In this document: positions 11,240 to 25,100 of the stretch, piece by piece
Numbering within the stretch: position 1 is the stretch's first letter
Layout of the letters: the number at the start of each line of letters is the position of its first letter
Origin: Homalodisca vitripennis
Taxonomy: Eukaryota; Arthropoda; Insecta; Hemiptera; Cicadellidae
Direction: 5' to 3'
Assembly: GCF_021130785.1 (NCBI RefSeq)
Contig: NC_060211.1
Span: 21,623,001 to 21,687,000, forward strand
Length of the DNA: 64,000 nucleotides
The notes under the pieces: model-generated
What the model was told of the DNA's origin: nothing
Seen by the model: only the letters and a program-made list of their open reading frames with translations
Database searches by the model: none
Position numbers and translations under genes: made by a program

Positions 11240-12989
11240 GTGAGTATTTCTTGGGAAGATAAGGATTCATAAAGACCAGTGTAGAACAACAAATAACAGT
11301 TTAATCAATTTATAGCGCACTTAGAGCACCTTTTATTAACCCTCCACTGGTAAAAACAATGGCACAAATGGCCCTAATACGAAAATATGTTAGGTTTATT
11401 AGGTTAGGTTCAGAGATCGTACTACCATACTTGATTTATTTTGATTACGATATTATTACTTCACGACTTCACGAATAAAATAGTATTACCTAATTTTGAT
11501 TTCCAGGACAAACTGCTGTCTTTTAAACCAACAGAGAAGATTATCATTTTTGCGAAATTCTCTCCTAAACTGGTCACTATATCCAAAATATGATTGTGTT
11601 TTTTCTTCCGTTTTTGGTTGTTCAATAGGACCCAGGTGACTACTGCCTAAAACAGTAAAACATCTCTTGGACTCACAAAACCAATAGTGATATTTGAAGT
11701 CATTTATAATATGGACTAATTACAAAATACTAATTTATGCAGGGCGATTAGTGTTGTGAATTATGTTCTCGTACACCCCCTTTCTCTACATATTCAAATT
11801 CAGCACTACCTGAAACGTCTTCCAGTCCGAAATCATTTCCGGTCCAAGGGTGTAGCCAGCGAGGGGGTTCAAGGGGTCCGGATCTCCCTCAAATTTTCAA
11901 TTATTTGTTTAGTAGACGATAATTATTATTTAAATAATTCAGTACTATTGACATGTACTGCTAAAAGATCGTTTTTAACATAAAAACGACTTAGGAACTT
12001 TTTAGGAACAAAATGGGGGCCTTACTTTTTGTCCACTACTGGAAAATATCAGTTGTCTTTATCCCCAATTTTTGTTTCTTGCTACGTTCTTGTTCCGGTT
12101 CCGTTTCACTTAAAATTTTACTCTTTCTAATTATAAATGCTTGTGTTTGCGCTACTTAGACTAGGGTGCTGTTGATTTTGCAATATTTCAAGTCCTACAG
12201 GCTCGCTAAAAGGCACTTCAGATATAAGATTATTGTATGCTTGGTGTAAATTTCAATTTTACTCTCAACCACTCATTTTCAGAAAGTGTAAAAAATTCAA
12301 AAAGTTATGGAATTAATACAGTTGGGTCTTTAAGGCGTCCCAAACGCGTATTTTTTTCTTCTTCAAAATTTTGAAACTTGTCTAAGTATGTGGGCTACAG
12401 AAGAATACACAAAAGAAAAATATTGGAAACTTTACTCTTCGAGACAAAACTGGTGTCCTGAAAACACCATAGGACAAATTAAGGGTTAACTGTGGAAAAC
12501 ATTTTTGTTAGATATCTGCAGACCTTGAGCTCAATTTAATCCACCGTACCCGTCACTTCCTCGAATAGACCTGCTATATGCATATTAAGAGCAGAACAGT
12601 ACATTTCTGTTTGAAGTTTGTTTTTGACGATGGAGGATTGTGAAGGAAACATAATTTTTTCCTTACATTTGCCATCATTCAGTCATGCAAAAAATCAGTG
12701 CACTACTTTCGAGAACAGATTGCAGATCTCGAAACTTAGTGCTACTGATTTCTTTTATCACTGACTTATGGCAAGTGTCCGGACAAAGTTCTGTTTTCTT
12801 CAGAACTGTACTCGTTATTCGATTGCTCGCAGTATGCAGATCATTAATTCAGTACAGGTATGCTAAATTATTACAACAATTGTCTCACAAAAGTATAAAG
12901 TATTTACAATTTTTATTTTGAATAGTGGTATGAGTTATGCAATTGCATTTAGTAGAAAGCTAAAATAGCAACAATGTGTTGTTTTGCAG
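11240..12989. other. Intron between gene A exons
   Basis: No further paired exon signals were convincing here. The 75-aa and 78-aa frames at 11756-11983 and 12685-12921 do not match any known domain. The second lies over the dispersed repeat described at 8660. Confidence 0.5.
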
Positions 12990-13043
12990 ATGTTTCTGAT
13001 ACGATTGAGTCCGGCGCGTCCTTGATCACTGATGTCGCATCGG
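12990..13043 (+). CDS. Diverged phase 1-1 microexon (gene A)
   Basis: The 54-nt exon reads (D)VSDTIESGASLITDVAS in phase 1, between acceptor tgttgttttgcag and donor g|gtgagtattt. It is the duplicate of the exon at 11195, with three extra codons at its start (VSD). That start is also seen in the exon at 17302, so the three form a graded series. All are multiples of 3 nt and phase 1-1. Confidence 0.62.
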
Positions 13044-13419
13044 GTGAGTATTTCTTAGAATTTGGAAGATAAGGATTAGAAAAGTTTATTTTAGAACAAC
13101 AAATGTACAGTTTAATCAAGTTACCACGCAGTTTAGGTACCACACAAGAGGTACAATTGACCCCAATACAAAAAATAATGGTTATGTTGTTTAGGTTAGG
13201 TTTGGATATCCCACTACTATACTAAGCTTTTTTATCATAATGTTATTTATCTAGTTTTATAAATGATGATAGCGGAAAAATTAATTTTGATGTTAATAAA
13301 ACCATCTACATTTAGTACACTACTTTTGAGATCAGATTGCAGATTTTGTTATCACTGAATAACGGGAAATGTCCGGAAAAATTCCTGTTTCGTTCAGAGC
13401 TGTACTCGTTATCTCGATA

Positions 13420-16400
13420 GTTGACCTACCTAGCAGAATGCAAATCATTCATTCAGAACAGGCATTTAAAATTATAATAACACTTTTTCTCACTAGTATT
13501 TACAACTCCATTTTGGTACAGTGGTATGAATTCTACAAAGGTCTACAGTCATTAAGGTCTCATCCGTTTGATATCGGACATATAATTAACTCAAAATGAT
13601 GCAATTACTCAACGCTCTTTAATTTAATTTGAATTTTTGTAAATTTTTATAGACAAATTAAAAAACTAATACTTAACAATAATAAACGTGTTTTAATGGC
13701 ACAACTTATAAATTATGACCACTCGGTAGACTCCCATAATTCAGTAATGTTAGATATCAGTGTTTTTGTATCTAGATTCATAATTAATAGAAAGTTACGG
13801 TTAGATTGGATTGGCTCATTAAAAAGTTATGGTTACGCATGTTTAAGTGTATTAGTGCCCAAAAGTCTGGATTTTTATGATACCTGATACTATGATGGAT
13901 GATATGCAATACCTGCGAACCATTAGTGGTAGGAAAGCTTTTGGCAAATCGATCAAATATTATAAACTGACCTAAACCATAAATTGCCTGCTAAAGAGTG
14001 GTTAGTATAATGTGTAATTACCAAACAATGTCTTGTGCCACAGTCCAAGCAGCATCTGATAAGGCTGCGGATCATGATGTACGAAGCCATCATGGCTGTG
14101 GATACTCAACATCATGCCGTTTGATGTAAAGACCAACTTTAATGATCCTGGTGGCAAATGTGAACCATGAATGAAAGTCTCCGACATATTGAATCAGCTC
14201 AAGACTGGACATTCGATCATCGACTTCATCTTATCGTGCATAATCTTACTGATACGCCCTTTTTTTAAGTTTAACATAATCCAACGGAATTCTAAGAAAC
14301 CGGTCCTTCTGAGCAGCTGAAGAGTGACAATAAGGCACTCTCTGAGTTTCAAACTATTCCGTGAACTGTAAAGAGCTATAGACCACAATATTTTCCTTCT
14401 CAATTAGTAAACATTCGCATTCTTAGTTAAAAACATCTACCCGACTCACAGAGAAAGGAAAACTGTTCTTTCATGACGAAATATGACGAATTGTTGAAAC
14501 CTTAAAACCTGCTAAACATAATACTACAGGAGAAAGAAGAGAGGACATCAATTAGAATTTAAGTATATTACAGTATTCATATGTTACCGTAAAAAAAATA
14601 TTACTCGGCTCTTTTAAGTAAATCTTCATTCATTAGTTAAATTATTCAACTGTGCACTGTTAATAAATATAGTTCAGCTATTTTAATTAAATCTTCACTC
14701 ATCAGTTAGTTCATCCAAATTGTGTTCAATAGAGTTGCAAGTTTAAGTTTTCTTAAACTCCATATTCCTATAAATGTTTTTTTTCCTTTCCATAACAAGG
14801 AGGGATTCGTCGGAACACGCGCAACAGGCTTCGCTGAAGAATTAATTCAAAATTGCAAGGAATGATCTGAAATAAAATCTCATGGAAGGACATTAAGCAC
14901 AATCAAACTCGATGATGTCAATGTGCAAATGAAAATTGATGGAAAATGTCTGTAGCTCATCTTTTTAGATGTATCTTGCAGAAGAAAGACTTACATACAT
15001 ACAAACAAGCAGAAGAAAAAATTTATCCGCGTCCTGAGTGACAATAAACTACGCAAAACTTCAAATATATACATTCTCGAGATGTCCGGTAGGAAGTTAG
15101 TCTTCGCTAAGATAGGAGCAAAATTATATAAATTAAACAAAAATGAAAAATTGGTATTAATATTATCCTTAGTTACGAGATGAGAAATTAGATCCAGAAT
15201 AGACTTCATTTTTGAAATCACTTGTGATAATGGTAAGTGTTCTTCAGTTGGTCACTGTACGAGTAATACTATTGCGAACAATTAGCAAGACTAATTGCAC
15301 GTTTATTTGTATCATAAAAAATAACTAAAAAGTTATCTAAAACCCAAGTCTTAATAAAGCTTACTATCGGCAAACTCCCATAGATAAAATGAGCTATTTT
15401 CGTGCACCAAAACCCAAGCCCGGGGTGTAATTCGTTTTGAGTGTGTTTCTCCACTATTACCACCCTTCTCTCTAATACCCCCTCTCAAACCCCTATCACT
15501 GTCCTTTACGACAATCCTCACACCTCTCTCAAAGTCGCTCTTCCTTCTCTAACCCTCTCAATTATCTCCCCCGTACCGTTATATTTGTATGTGTGTAGTC
15601 ATTTCCTACCATCTATTTTTAGATTGATCTACATTTTGAATTTTACATTTATTCCATTTCAGAATTTATCTTGGATAAATTACCTGATCAATAATGATTA
15701 GTTTAAAACATCTGTGTTATATTTATTCGCGGTATACCATTTTATAGATATATCAATACTAATTCGAAAGGACACTTTTATTTATATTAATATTACGTGA
15801 CGTAAATGGTATAAGTGAGATACTTACAATATTTCAAAGCAATTATGAAAGTTCAGCTTGTAAGTACAGTAAGGTTTGAACTACGTACTGTTTGGATGAT
15901 GAGTTTTAAATATTGATAAAAATTGCTTGACCAAAAAGTAAAAAAACAACTTAACAGCTAAGTTTCTGAACTATCTAAAACTGTACGTAATGTTTTGTAT
16001 TGTATGACAATAATATACTGTAGAATAATTTGTTTTCGCTACTGTAATCTCAAACTTTTCAGTCAGGTAGTTAGGAAAATAAAACAAAATTGTTGCGCGA
16101 TATTTACTGGATTCAGCTGCTTATTAACTAATGTGAGGAATTTAAATAGATTTTTTTAAGTCTATCATGGTTGCCCGAAGAGATTGTTACTTATTTCAAA
16201 ATTATTTCCATTTTCACTCCAGTGAAGTCATTCACGCCACTTACAGAAATTTTATTGTAGTGAAAATCATAAAAATTTCAAAAGAGAACACAGCTAAACT
16301 AATTTAATATACACAACTCATGTTACCTCAAAAACGTCACTTTAAAATGTTCATATTTTGGTCATAAACTGCAGCTCCTATGCGTGTTAAGTTAGAACAA

Positions 16401-16640
16401 TTTTAGATTACTTTGAAAAATTTAAATATAAGTACAGACTGCTCTAGAAATGCTCTCTATATCTTCAGACCCCAGACCCACTGGTCTCTAAATTAGACCT
16501 CTCTATTACTCAGAAGTGCGAAGTCTATGTCTTCCATTAGAAATCTGTTACCTCAAAAGATGGCATTCAACTTTTAAATACGCTTAGTAATGTTTACAAA
16601 GTTATTGTATATTGCTTTATCCCATTTACACTGTGAGGGA
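13420..16640. other. Intron-like stretch with degraded fragments
   Basis: Nothing here is a convincing gene. The minus strand at about 14000-14410 and the plus strand at about 14790-14960 give broken protein-like readings, several stops apart, that I cannot assign; they are probably old mobile-element debris. A pyrimidine-rich block at about 15440-15600 has a distant partner near 22330-22510. The Ser/Pro/Thr/Leu-rich ORFs over these blocks reflect composition. Confidence 0.5.
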
Positions 16641-16653
16641 CTATTGTGAAGAC

Positions 16654-17242
16654 CAGGCCCGTGCGCATGGGGGGGGGGTTTTGGGGGGTTCAAACCCCCC
16701 CCCCTTGAAGATTGGGATATATCATATTGTTTCCATATATCAGTTTAATTGTGCTCTATTGCGCCGTCAGTTTACGGTGGCATTTATGGACATTCCTAAT
16801 GTCCATAAAATCTTGAGGGTAATGGCTGTACTACCAGTAACAACTTCGACAAACGAACGCTCTTTCTCAACATTACGCAGTTTGAAACATTATTTGCGTT
16901 CTACCATGAGTGAAAATCGATTGAACGGATTGGCATCACTGAACATTCATCGAGACATTGAAGTAGATGTGAACTCAGTATTAGATGAATTTTTTTCTGT
17001 ACCTCGACGCATCAACTTATTGAAAGAGTAGATCACATATGTTTTTATTTGAAAAAGTTTTTACTTTGTTTAAAGAATGAGTTACAAATGTATTAAAAGT
17101 ATGTAGTTTTACAATTTTATAATAAACTCATTTTCCATACGTATTAATTTTTAATCTATTACTTATTTAAGTTTCTTCTTTTTTATTTCATAAAATAAGT
17201 ATAGAACCCCCCCCCCTAAATAAAATTCTGCGCACGGCCCTG
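16654..17242 (+). mobile_element. Short hAT element, 589 bp, with 8-bp TSD
   Basis: Terminal inverted repeats CAGGCCCGTGCGCA (left) and TGCGCACGGCCCTG (right) differ at one position. Perfect 8-bp target duplications, gtgaagac, lie at 16646-16653 and 17243-17250, diagnostic of the hAT superfamily. Runs of G and C sit just inside both ends. The element keeps only the 3' part of a transposase gene, so it is an internally deleted, non-autonomous copy. It sits 52 bp before the acceptor of the exon at 17302. Confidence 0.93.
16753..17031 (+). pseudogene. hAT transposase C-terminal fragment
   Basis: The frame to the stop at 17029 encodes a classic hAT C-terminal dimerisation region. It has a run like ILRVMAVLPVTTSTNERSFS, followed by TLRSLKHYLRSTM and RLNGLASLNIHRDI, then a short acidic tail. 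The N-terminal BED finger and the RNase H-like catalytic core are missing. The reading frame upstream of about 16750 runs through G/C homopolymers and is not homologous. On its own this fragment cannot catalyse transposition. Confidence 0.88.
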
Positions 17243-17301
17243 GTGAAGACATCAGGGAAGTCTGTGTTGGAATACACTCAACAACTATCTGTATTTTTCA
17301 G

Positions 17302-17361
17302 ATGTGAGTGACAATCTGGATACTGCATCAGACCTTATAACTGGTGTCATCCCTGGTAGTG
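17302..17361 (+). CDS. Diverged phase 1-1 microexon (gene A)
   Basis: The 60-nt exon reads (D)VSDNLDTASDLITGVIPGS in phase 1, between ctgtatttttcag and g|gtgagtaat. It shares VSD at the start and the LIT motif with the exons at 11195 and 12990. It is followed by more than 12 kb without another clear exon on this strand. Confidence 0.58.
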
Positions 17362-18867
17362 GTGAGTAATCAGTAGACTACTGGTGAGAATTGGTAATTG
17401 GTCAATTCACTAAAATTAACATAATCAGGTTTCTTTGCTTTTCAAACAAATAAATCAATAGCTGGAACATTAAATCACTATAAAAGTTAGTTTCTTATCT
17501 GCAAATTCCAATGAAAAAGTCATCCACCGGTATGCTTTTTCGCCAAATCCAGGGATTTTTTTGAAAACGTGTGAAATCGTATCTCCTAATTTCTAGTGAA
17601 GGAGAGTGTTACAATTAGTGACGTAAGTTTGGTAAACCGATTTCTCTCCTAGCTAATCTATTATTATAAATAATTATCAGCTTTTTTATGTGTGAGATAA
17701 ACTTGATTCCGGAGTGGAAGTGGTTACTGATACCAAGTGTTAAGTAAAATTTTCTACAGATTGTTGAGACCTAATTGTAAGGACAAATAGGATGTAACAT
17801 TTTACCTTATTAAGGCTTGATACAAACTAAGGACTTTCTTAAATATTTCTCAAATTAAATTAAACTATAAACACTAAATTTTACTGAACTTCGGCTTAGG
17901 ATCAATACAGCACTATTACAATAGTTAATTACTAAATAATAATCAGTAATAGTGGCGTAATAAAAAGCTATGCTACAAACTTTAATTTTATTCCAATGAA
18001 TGAAAATCACTATTCAATTTCAAAGAACTTATATGGAATGGCTCTTTCCTGGATTTTACAAGCAATCCATTTGAACGTACAGTAATGTTGTATAGACATT
18101 CAAGTTATCTCATAAAAAATCACATAGAAACGGTTTTCGCTTTCCTACCTTACATTTTCTCCTCTATTGGTACTTTGAAGCTCCGAAAGGAAATTACTTA
18201 TAGATTAAGAACATGAGATTCAATACGTTGACATCTAGCAACACTTCGTGTGGTTTTATAAATGGTTCACACCCTTCCATTAAAACTTTCCAACTGAAAA
18301 TTATTTTAATCTTAATATTTAATTAAATATTTGATAAGATTTAGATATTTAATCTTACCTGCCTTTTTTGCGTGATGACACTGTGATGTGAACCTGAAGG
18401 TTCAAATTGCCTCGGGCTCCTATGCCCTATCCTTACTACTTGTCTAAACCTTTACACAAGTCTGTTAATTTTTCAGTCATCAGCTAGTTTTGAGTTTTTT
18501 ATCGACACTGTGTAGTTTTTATTACCGGTATCTAGTGTAGCTAGATTAGCGAGTATCTCATGCTAGTAAACTGCCACCCGCACATCTGAGGCTCCATTTC
18601 AACACTGGGCTAACATTGGATGGGAAGTAGACACTTGTCTCAAACCCATAAATCTTTCATTCCAGACTTAGAGTTTCAGTGGTAATTAACTGTTAAAATT
18701 GCATGATCTGTTAATACTAGTTGTTTACAACTTATATTCAGTGTAGTTTTCCAATTAGAAACTCTATTTTGAATCCGAATTATAAACGTTCAACACTTAT
18801 TGGTTTAAGTTTCTTTTTATAACGCAGTATTAAAATTTATCCACATTTTAAACTTTATCCTGATTCT
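17362..18867. other. Intron-like stretch, no gene seen
   Basis: No paired exon signals and no long reading frames. The moderately GC-rich patch around 18370-18600 may be an old repeat, but I could not identify it. Confidence 0.5.
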
Positions 18868-19253
18868 CAGATGCGCGGCCGGCAGCTAACTTGCGTGCCA
18901 CCTTAAAACTTAGTAATATAAAAAAGTAAAATTTGCCAGATTTAAGTGAACTCATATAGTTTTTCACGAAAAATTAAACAATAAATGCATCTTATGTACA
19001 TTTTTTAATAAAGTTCTTTCTAAGTCATTGCAAATGATTGACATTTTATTTTATTTGTTGAATTTATATTTCGGATATGATACACTAACGTAAAATAACC
19101 TTCTGTATGAGTAATTAAAGCGTTGTTATACTATTAAAAAATGTATTTTATTTGTTTTAGCGTTCCTGGGTGGTGGGTCAAGTTCGTGGTGGGGTTGAAA
19201 AGGGTAATTGCCCAGGGCGCCAGAATAACGTGCGCCGGCCCTGTTCAACTCCA
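18868..19253. mobile_element. Probable hAT-like fragment
   Basis: The right end reads tgcgccggccctg, the inverse of a typical hAT terminus (CAGGGCCGGCGCA). It is preceded by a GC-rich stretch (gggtggtgggtc, cagggcgcca) unlike the neighbourhood. The left end (cagatgcgcggccggc) is only partly similar, and no 8-bp target duplication was found, so the extent is uncertain. Confidence 0.4.
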
Positions 19254-21278
19254 ACAATGCGCCCTTTGGTTAAATTAAGTTGCTTACTATATTGCTATTA
19301 CTGTTATCATACTGTTTTAATAAACCAATAATTTTATAATGCAGCATGTATGTGCGAATGTCTAACAATTCATTTTCAGCCTAAAGAACAAAAACTACAT
19401 TATTTAATATATAGTAAAAATATGTTTCTGTATAAATATCACTGCAACATAAAATAGTTTATTCGTGAAAAATAAGTTATAATATCAAAGTAATTTCTTA
19501 TTTTAAAATAATAATATTCATATATGATATTATCATAAGCCCAATTTTTATTTAAAGCTCAGGAAATTCCAATTACTAAAACCATATACGAAACATACTG
19601 CTGGGCGGTGTACAGATTCATAAGTGGTAGCCAAAATCTACATGGTCCAAATGTTAAACGACAGAGACGAAATTCCAGGACCAACTCAACATTTCTTCAC
19701 AACAATCCTGGATTACATAGGAACACATTGTTTTCAACCAAAATTGACATAAAGATTCTTTGGGATAAATGACGATAACTATTTAATGCCCTTCCCCTTG
19801 GAGATAAGGGCCGCAGTTCAAGAGCACAAACGTTTTTTCGGACAAATACCTCCGCATGGCAATTGGAATAGATGAATGAATTTTTGTAAGAATGAACTTA
19901 CCTACAGACTTTAAATTTTGTATGAAGCTTCATTTCTATATAACGAACGTTGAGTTCGATGATTGCGCACGTAATGAGATTTTGCTAAACCTAGCAAAAC
20001 CGTTTCATATTTATCTTATGAGTAACCATGATTAAAAACAGAATATAATAACAGTAATCGGCAAATAATTCAGATTTATTGCATAATGCTTCTCGATATA
20101 AAAGAATAAGTCTTGCAGTAAGGAAAATTTCCTATACAGTTTTAAACATTATACATTGTAGGTTGTTTCAAAAGAATATTGTTCCTTACAAAATTATTTA
20201 AATAGAATTTAGTTTTTATGATGCTACTAACTCCATAATGTCCTGCTCGAAAACTCAGTTAACGTTAATTTCATATAACTGTTAGTGTAGAAATGGATAA
20301 ATACAATCTGCACTGCATTATATTTAAATATTGTGTTTTATTTTCCCATTAGTTGTGTTTTTACGATGAGACCTCAGCAATACATGCTACCACAAATATT
20401 AAACTAGGTGTAATATGATATAATCAGATTACTTTTATAAAACATAATAGATACACATAGAGAAGGACATACGACAAACATTCTTATGATATTATGTGTA
20501 TTTTAACTTTGTTAACTCAAAAATATCACAAGAGTTATACGACTTTATTTCTCAAACATTCTAAACTAAAAGATAAAGGTACTTAAATACCCACGTATTT
20601 TTTTAAGATTGAGAACTCTAAACGATTACAATATATCTTTAAGTAAAGCGGTTCATCCTCAAACTACATATAACCATCGTTTAAAGTCACATTCTTGTGT
20701 AATAATGTGTTAATAACTTGTGTCAAATGTCAAACACCATTAAATATGTAAATACTGCTTCTTACTTCAGTTATAACTGTATATTTTATAGCATTAAATG
20801 GTTTTCTCAAGATGTTGAGGATTATGGATCCTGAGGAATCTTAAAATAATAGGTTTGTAATAAACAAAACCACTCTCAATTAATTATGAAAAATAATCGG
20901 GTTCAGATCGGGTTAATGCGTAGGCTATTGCCAAAGTGTTTTGTCTCATTTAAGTTATTATAAAAATGTTATATATTAGTATTATTATTATGCCTAAATT
21001 TGTACAACACGTATATGAAAGTCTAACAACGTTATGCAATTTCGGTACAGTTTAATCAACTTGATATTAACCAGACAAATCACTGTCGCCTAATTTTTGG
21101 TTAATATGAAATCACCTAAAGTATAAAGAAATGATAACACAATATGTCATCTTATAATAGCATTTACAAATGAAAATTCCGATATAATAGTAAATATCTC
21201 TACTTATATGCTTATTATTTATTTTAATGTTTAATATTTATTGGATTTACTTTTTCAGTTAATTAATATTTTCTACAG
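19254..21278. other. No gene seen; possible old LINE tail
   Basis: At about 19560-19890 the plus strand gives a broken reading with LPLGDKG, which vaguely resembles the C-terminal end of LINE proteins. The rest is AT-rich and featureless. Confidence 0.35.
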
Positions 21279-21353
21279 AAATTAGTATCTGGGGAACTGG
21301 CGAAAAACGAAAAAGATTGTCTTGCAAGATACTTAGAAGGAGACGATAGCTGA
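21279..21353 (+). CDS. Candidate terminal exon, unassigned
   Basis: After a pyrimidine-rich acceptor (aatattttctacag) the phase-0 frame reads 24 codons from KLVSGELAKNEKDCLARY to a TGA at 21351. An AATAAA follows at about 21383. In phase 1, the phase of the gene A exons, a different basic reading ends at a TAG at 21347. So it could end an alternative gene A transcript or a separate gene, or be chance. The short direct and inverted gcccaacgaacct strings just after it (21476-21615) suggest repeat DNA nearby. Confidence 0.25.
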   Translation, partial: KLVSGELAKNEKDCLARYLEGDDS

Positions 21354-22044
21354 ATTAGTGGACTAATAGTCTACTCTGCCCAAATAAACGAGCTAATGCA
21401 AAGGCGTGAGTCGTTGGGCCATCGCTTGGTTTTGTAGAAAGCCCTCTTTTAAACATTGAAGGATTTATTTAATTTAGGTTCGTTGGCTGAAAGACCCACT
21501 GAAATTATTGTTGTTTCATACTAATTCATGGTTCGATAACAACACTGATCGTTTGCCCAACGAACCTATATCAGTAAATTAAATCCATAAAGTTCTTCAG
21601 GCCAACGAACCTATTGTACAATTTACAGAAATGAAGTAAATAGGGTCATTACGCCAACAAGCCAGTGGACTAATCGAACGTCTATATTTATACAAAGTGT
21701 CTCGTGGGGCCAATGACCATCTGTAAAAATAGCATTTCTTCAACGAGGATTGTTAAGCCAACGATAAGTGGAGTAATTGAACCGTTCCCTTTAATTTAGA
21801 CATAACATTATTTGAAAGTGGTCATTTCAATTGGGCATCTTTTTAACGACTACAACTCAGCTCAAAATATGGTATCTAATTTGGAAATTTTTGGTTCCCA
21901 TTTAAAAATATGTTGTATTTGAGGTCACTGCCATACTAATGTTTAATCTACAATTTAATGACTATGTAGAATATTAAATATCCCTTACCCTAGCTTAAGT
22001 TTCAATGTGAATCTACGAGTATAACATTTGCGTTTAGTTTTCAA

Positions 22045-22102
22045 ATGTGAGTGATACATTTCATACCGGAAAAGACTTGCTCATAGACATCGATTCTGAA
22101 TG
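22045..22102 (+). pseudogene. Decayed microexon relative
   Basis: It begins ATGTGAGTGA like the exon at 17302 and reads DVSDTFHTGKDLLIDIDSE in phase 1. It has lost its acceptor (aa at 22043-22044 where ag is expected) and is 58 nt rather than a multiple of 3. The donor is g|gtattt. Identity to 17302-17361 is only about 60% by eye, so homology is likely but not certain. Confidence 0.4.
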
Positions 22103-25100
22103 GTATTTTTAATGATACATCGAAGAATGTGTAAAACTTTGTGTACAAAAAGTCTGGAATAATATTTTACCTTAAACATGTTTAAGTTTAAGTGATAAAT
22201 GAATAAAGAGATGGTGAAAAATCTAAATAAACAACAAAATATTTCATTTGTATCGAAGGAATCCCTTAGAGAGTAAACTATTTCGGTGCCCTTTTAGTAA
22301 CACTAAAACTCAGGATAAAACTCGTTTAGAGTGTACTTGAAAGAACGAACCTCTCTCTTTCCCACCACCATCCTTTTACTCACCATCCCCTTCACCCTTA
22401 CCCATCACTCTCACTCCCGCCGCTCTCAAATTCCTCTCAAACCCTCTTCTCCTGTCCCTTCCATCTTTCACCTCTCTGCCTTTTTCTCCACAAATTGTCT
22501 CTTTACACCTTTATTAATTATGTCCTACGAGTTCATTCATTAGCAGAATCATATCAAGTAAAGGGCTTTTTGGGAGTTTTCATTATAGCATACAGCTTTT
22601 ACAAATTTTTTTTCCAAAATCATTTAATTATTGAATATATTATTTTAATACACATCCGTTTGTGGATTTAAATACATAACACTATTATAATAAATATCAA
22701 TAAATAAGAAAATAATAATAATTTGAAATTTAAATAGAAATTACTGAAATATTATAAAAACTAAACTAATTACGTTAACCTTGCAACGTAACTTGCATGT
22801 TACCTCATCAACGTGATGTAGAAATTTACACTTTTCGATTAAGAAGCTCCAGTACTTGTACGTGTTTATTAAAAAAATGCATTATCATATTGGATGAACA
22901 TTATACAGCCTGAAACATACTCTACTAAGATATAGCTAAATTTCTACGAATTTAGATCCATTGGTCTTTCTACTGCGATATTAAATTATTGATAAGCATT
23001 CTTAGAAGTCGATATATTCAGATTTAAATCACAGATACATAAATATGGTATCCATCTTTTAATTTCTTATGATGCCATTTACAAATTGGCTGCGTATGGA
23101 GTCCTTAGGAAGAGTTATACTGGGACGAAAACGTGAGTAACATATTTCGTACTACAAAATGAGCGTATCTGAGCTACGCTACACATTACTTTGAAATAAT
23201 AGTGTAATGTTTCATATACACGATTAAATTCTAAATTATACGTTCCTTAGTCAAGCTTAAAAAAATAACGTATTCTCTGTGTTTATGAAGGGTTTTGGCT
23301 ATTTCACGCAAAAATGCATTTGTTGTTTTTTATTTCTATTTATATCATAATTACAGTTTTTATTATGAAAATTTTGTTACCGTAATTCATTCGCATTCCA
23401 TGATAATTCATATTTTATTTTATTTTTTGTAAAAAACCGCAAATCCACGTGTTTATGTGACTCAAATCGTTTGCCGTTTCTCCCTTATCTTACTGTCACT
23501 ATTTTATAGTCTATGCTAATGAATAAAACCAACCGCTAATAGCTGACACTCTGATATAAATTTTTAAAATCTAAATCAGCATAATTTACAATTCTTTGTA
23601 AAAACGCATACAAAAACATTAATTTTAATGTTGTTGTGCTTGATAACGGAAGCTATGATCCTCCATTTCCGATGAGTTAGAGTACTTTAATGAGCCAGCG
23701 CTTGATGAACAAATTTTGGTAATGACGTTTATCATGATCTTTCTACTACACATTTTTATTCTATTTTCTATGGTAAATATTATCAACTTACCAAAAAATA
23801 TCAGTATAGTAAAAAATAATAAACATCTTTATCAAACCCATTATGATAAATAAATATTGTCCATAAAAAACCAGGTAACATCTTTACAGCTTTCATCTAT
23901 AAAATCGAGGCTAAAACACGTTATTTCAAAATAATGTTGTTTCTGATCTGATCAAATTTTCTTTTATTATTTTTGAGCAAAGAATAAATTAAATACGAGA
24001 CAAATTAATTAAATGTTGACAAATCTCTTCAGATTAAGATTAAAATGTAATAATACCCGTTCCTATGCATAAGTTTTAAGGCAAAACCGATTCCTTGCAA
24101 TGTGAATTGGATGCTTAAAACATTGAAATTTATTTTGTATATATTATATATTTACTTAAAAGCTATTTCGCTTCTATAGTGAACAATTTGATTGTGTGAT
24201 TGTTCATAAACTTATTTATATTCACTTTGTAACCCATATGTAATCCTACGTAATCTACACTAAATCAATAGCATTAGAGAATGTAAAGTTTTAGTAATTA
24301 AAACTACAATCATTGTTAACAAAACAGCGTTTAATATTGTAATTATATTTTATATGTGTGAAGGTCTAAATTGGATCCGATCATATCCTGTAATATTCTG
24401 TTCACTTCTGTTTGAGGCAAGGCTTGTGAATATCATATTCGAAACTTAATTCAAGTCCTGGTCTCTGGCACGATATCCTAGTTGTTTTACAAACAATTTG
24501 GTATCTGTTTATTAATATCCGAAGAGAAAAAAATCAAAAGAATTTCGCTTTATTTGCTAGAGTTCAAACGACGATACAACTATTCAATGTTGTAGCTTAC
24601 ATTATGTAATAGATACAATATATATATATTTTTAACGTAAGAATGGTGAATTTCAATATTTAGTCTGACAAATTGGGACACAAATAAAATTGGTAACCAA
24701 TCAAATAGGTTTCAAGAGATAAATATATTTTAAACTTTCAAAATTTAGAGTACTTTTGTAATGAAGACCGGAAGGCTTTCGGATGTAGGACCATTCAGAC
24801 TTAGGGATGTCAGATATTGACATAGGATTTCCGCAGGATGAGAACTCTAAAGTGCAAGTAGCCCTAGTTCGTGGAGAATTCTAGTGGTCTGATTGACCAT
24901 GAAGTAATGTACCTAAAGTGAAACGTAATTATGATACAATGATTATGGTCAGCATATGAAGTTAGGTTCAGATACTGAGCATTTCCAAAATATGTGTCCT
25001 CCACCAAAAACTGATGGGGGGGACTCAATGACTTAAAAGGTGATTGGAAACGTGGATGCTACATATTATTTTAAACTGGTTAATATGGATATTTCACACT

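Larger units (their letters stand above)
11150..13260 (+). repeat. 1.8-kb-spaced local duplication carrying an exon
   Basis: About 11150-11480 and 12945-13260 are diverged copies of one segment. They share the pre-exon sequence (gaaagcta..atagca, tgtgttgttttgcag), the exon and the post-exon intron (gtgagtatttctt, agaacaacaaat, cagtttaatcaa, aggttaggtt). It is a direct, small-scale example of how exons of this gene multiply. Confidence 0.75.

Noticed and set aside
15441..15701. Pro/Ser/Leu-rich ORF, and a similar one at 22331-22543
   Set aside because: Both follow pyrimidine-rich blocks. No splice support and no protein-like pattern shared between them.
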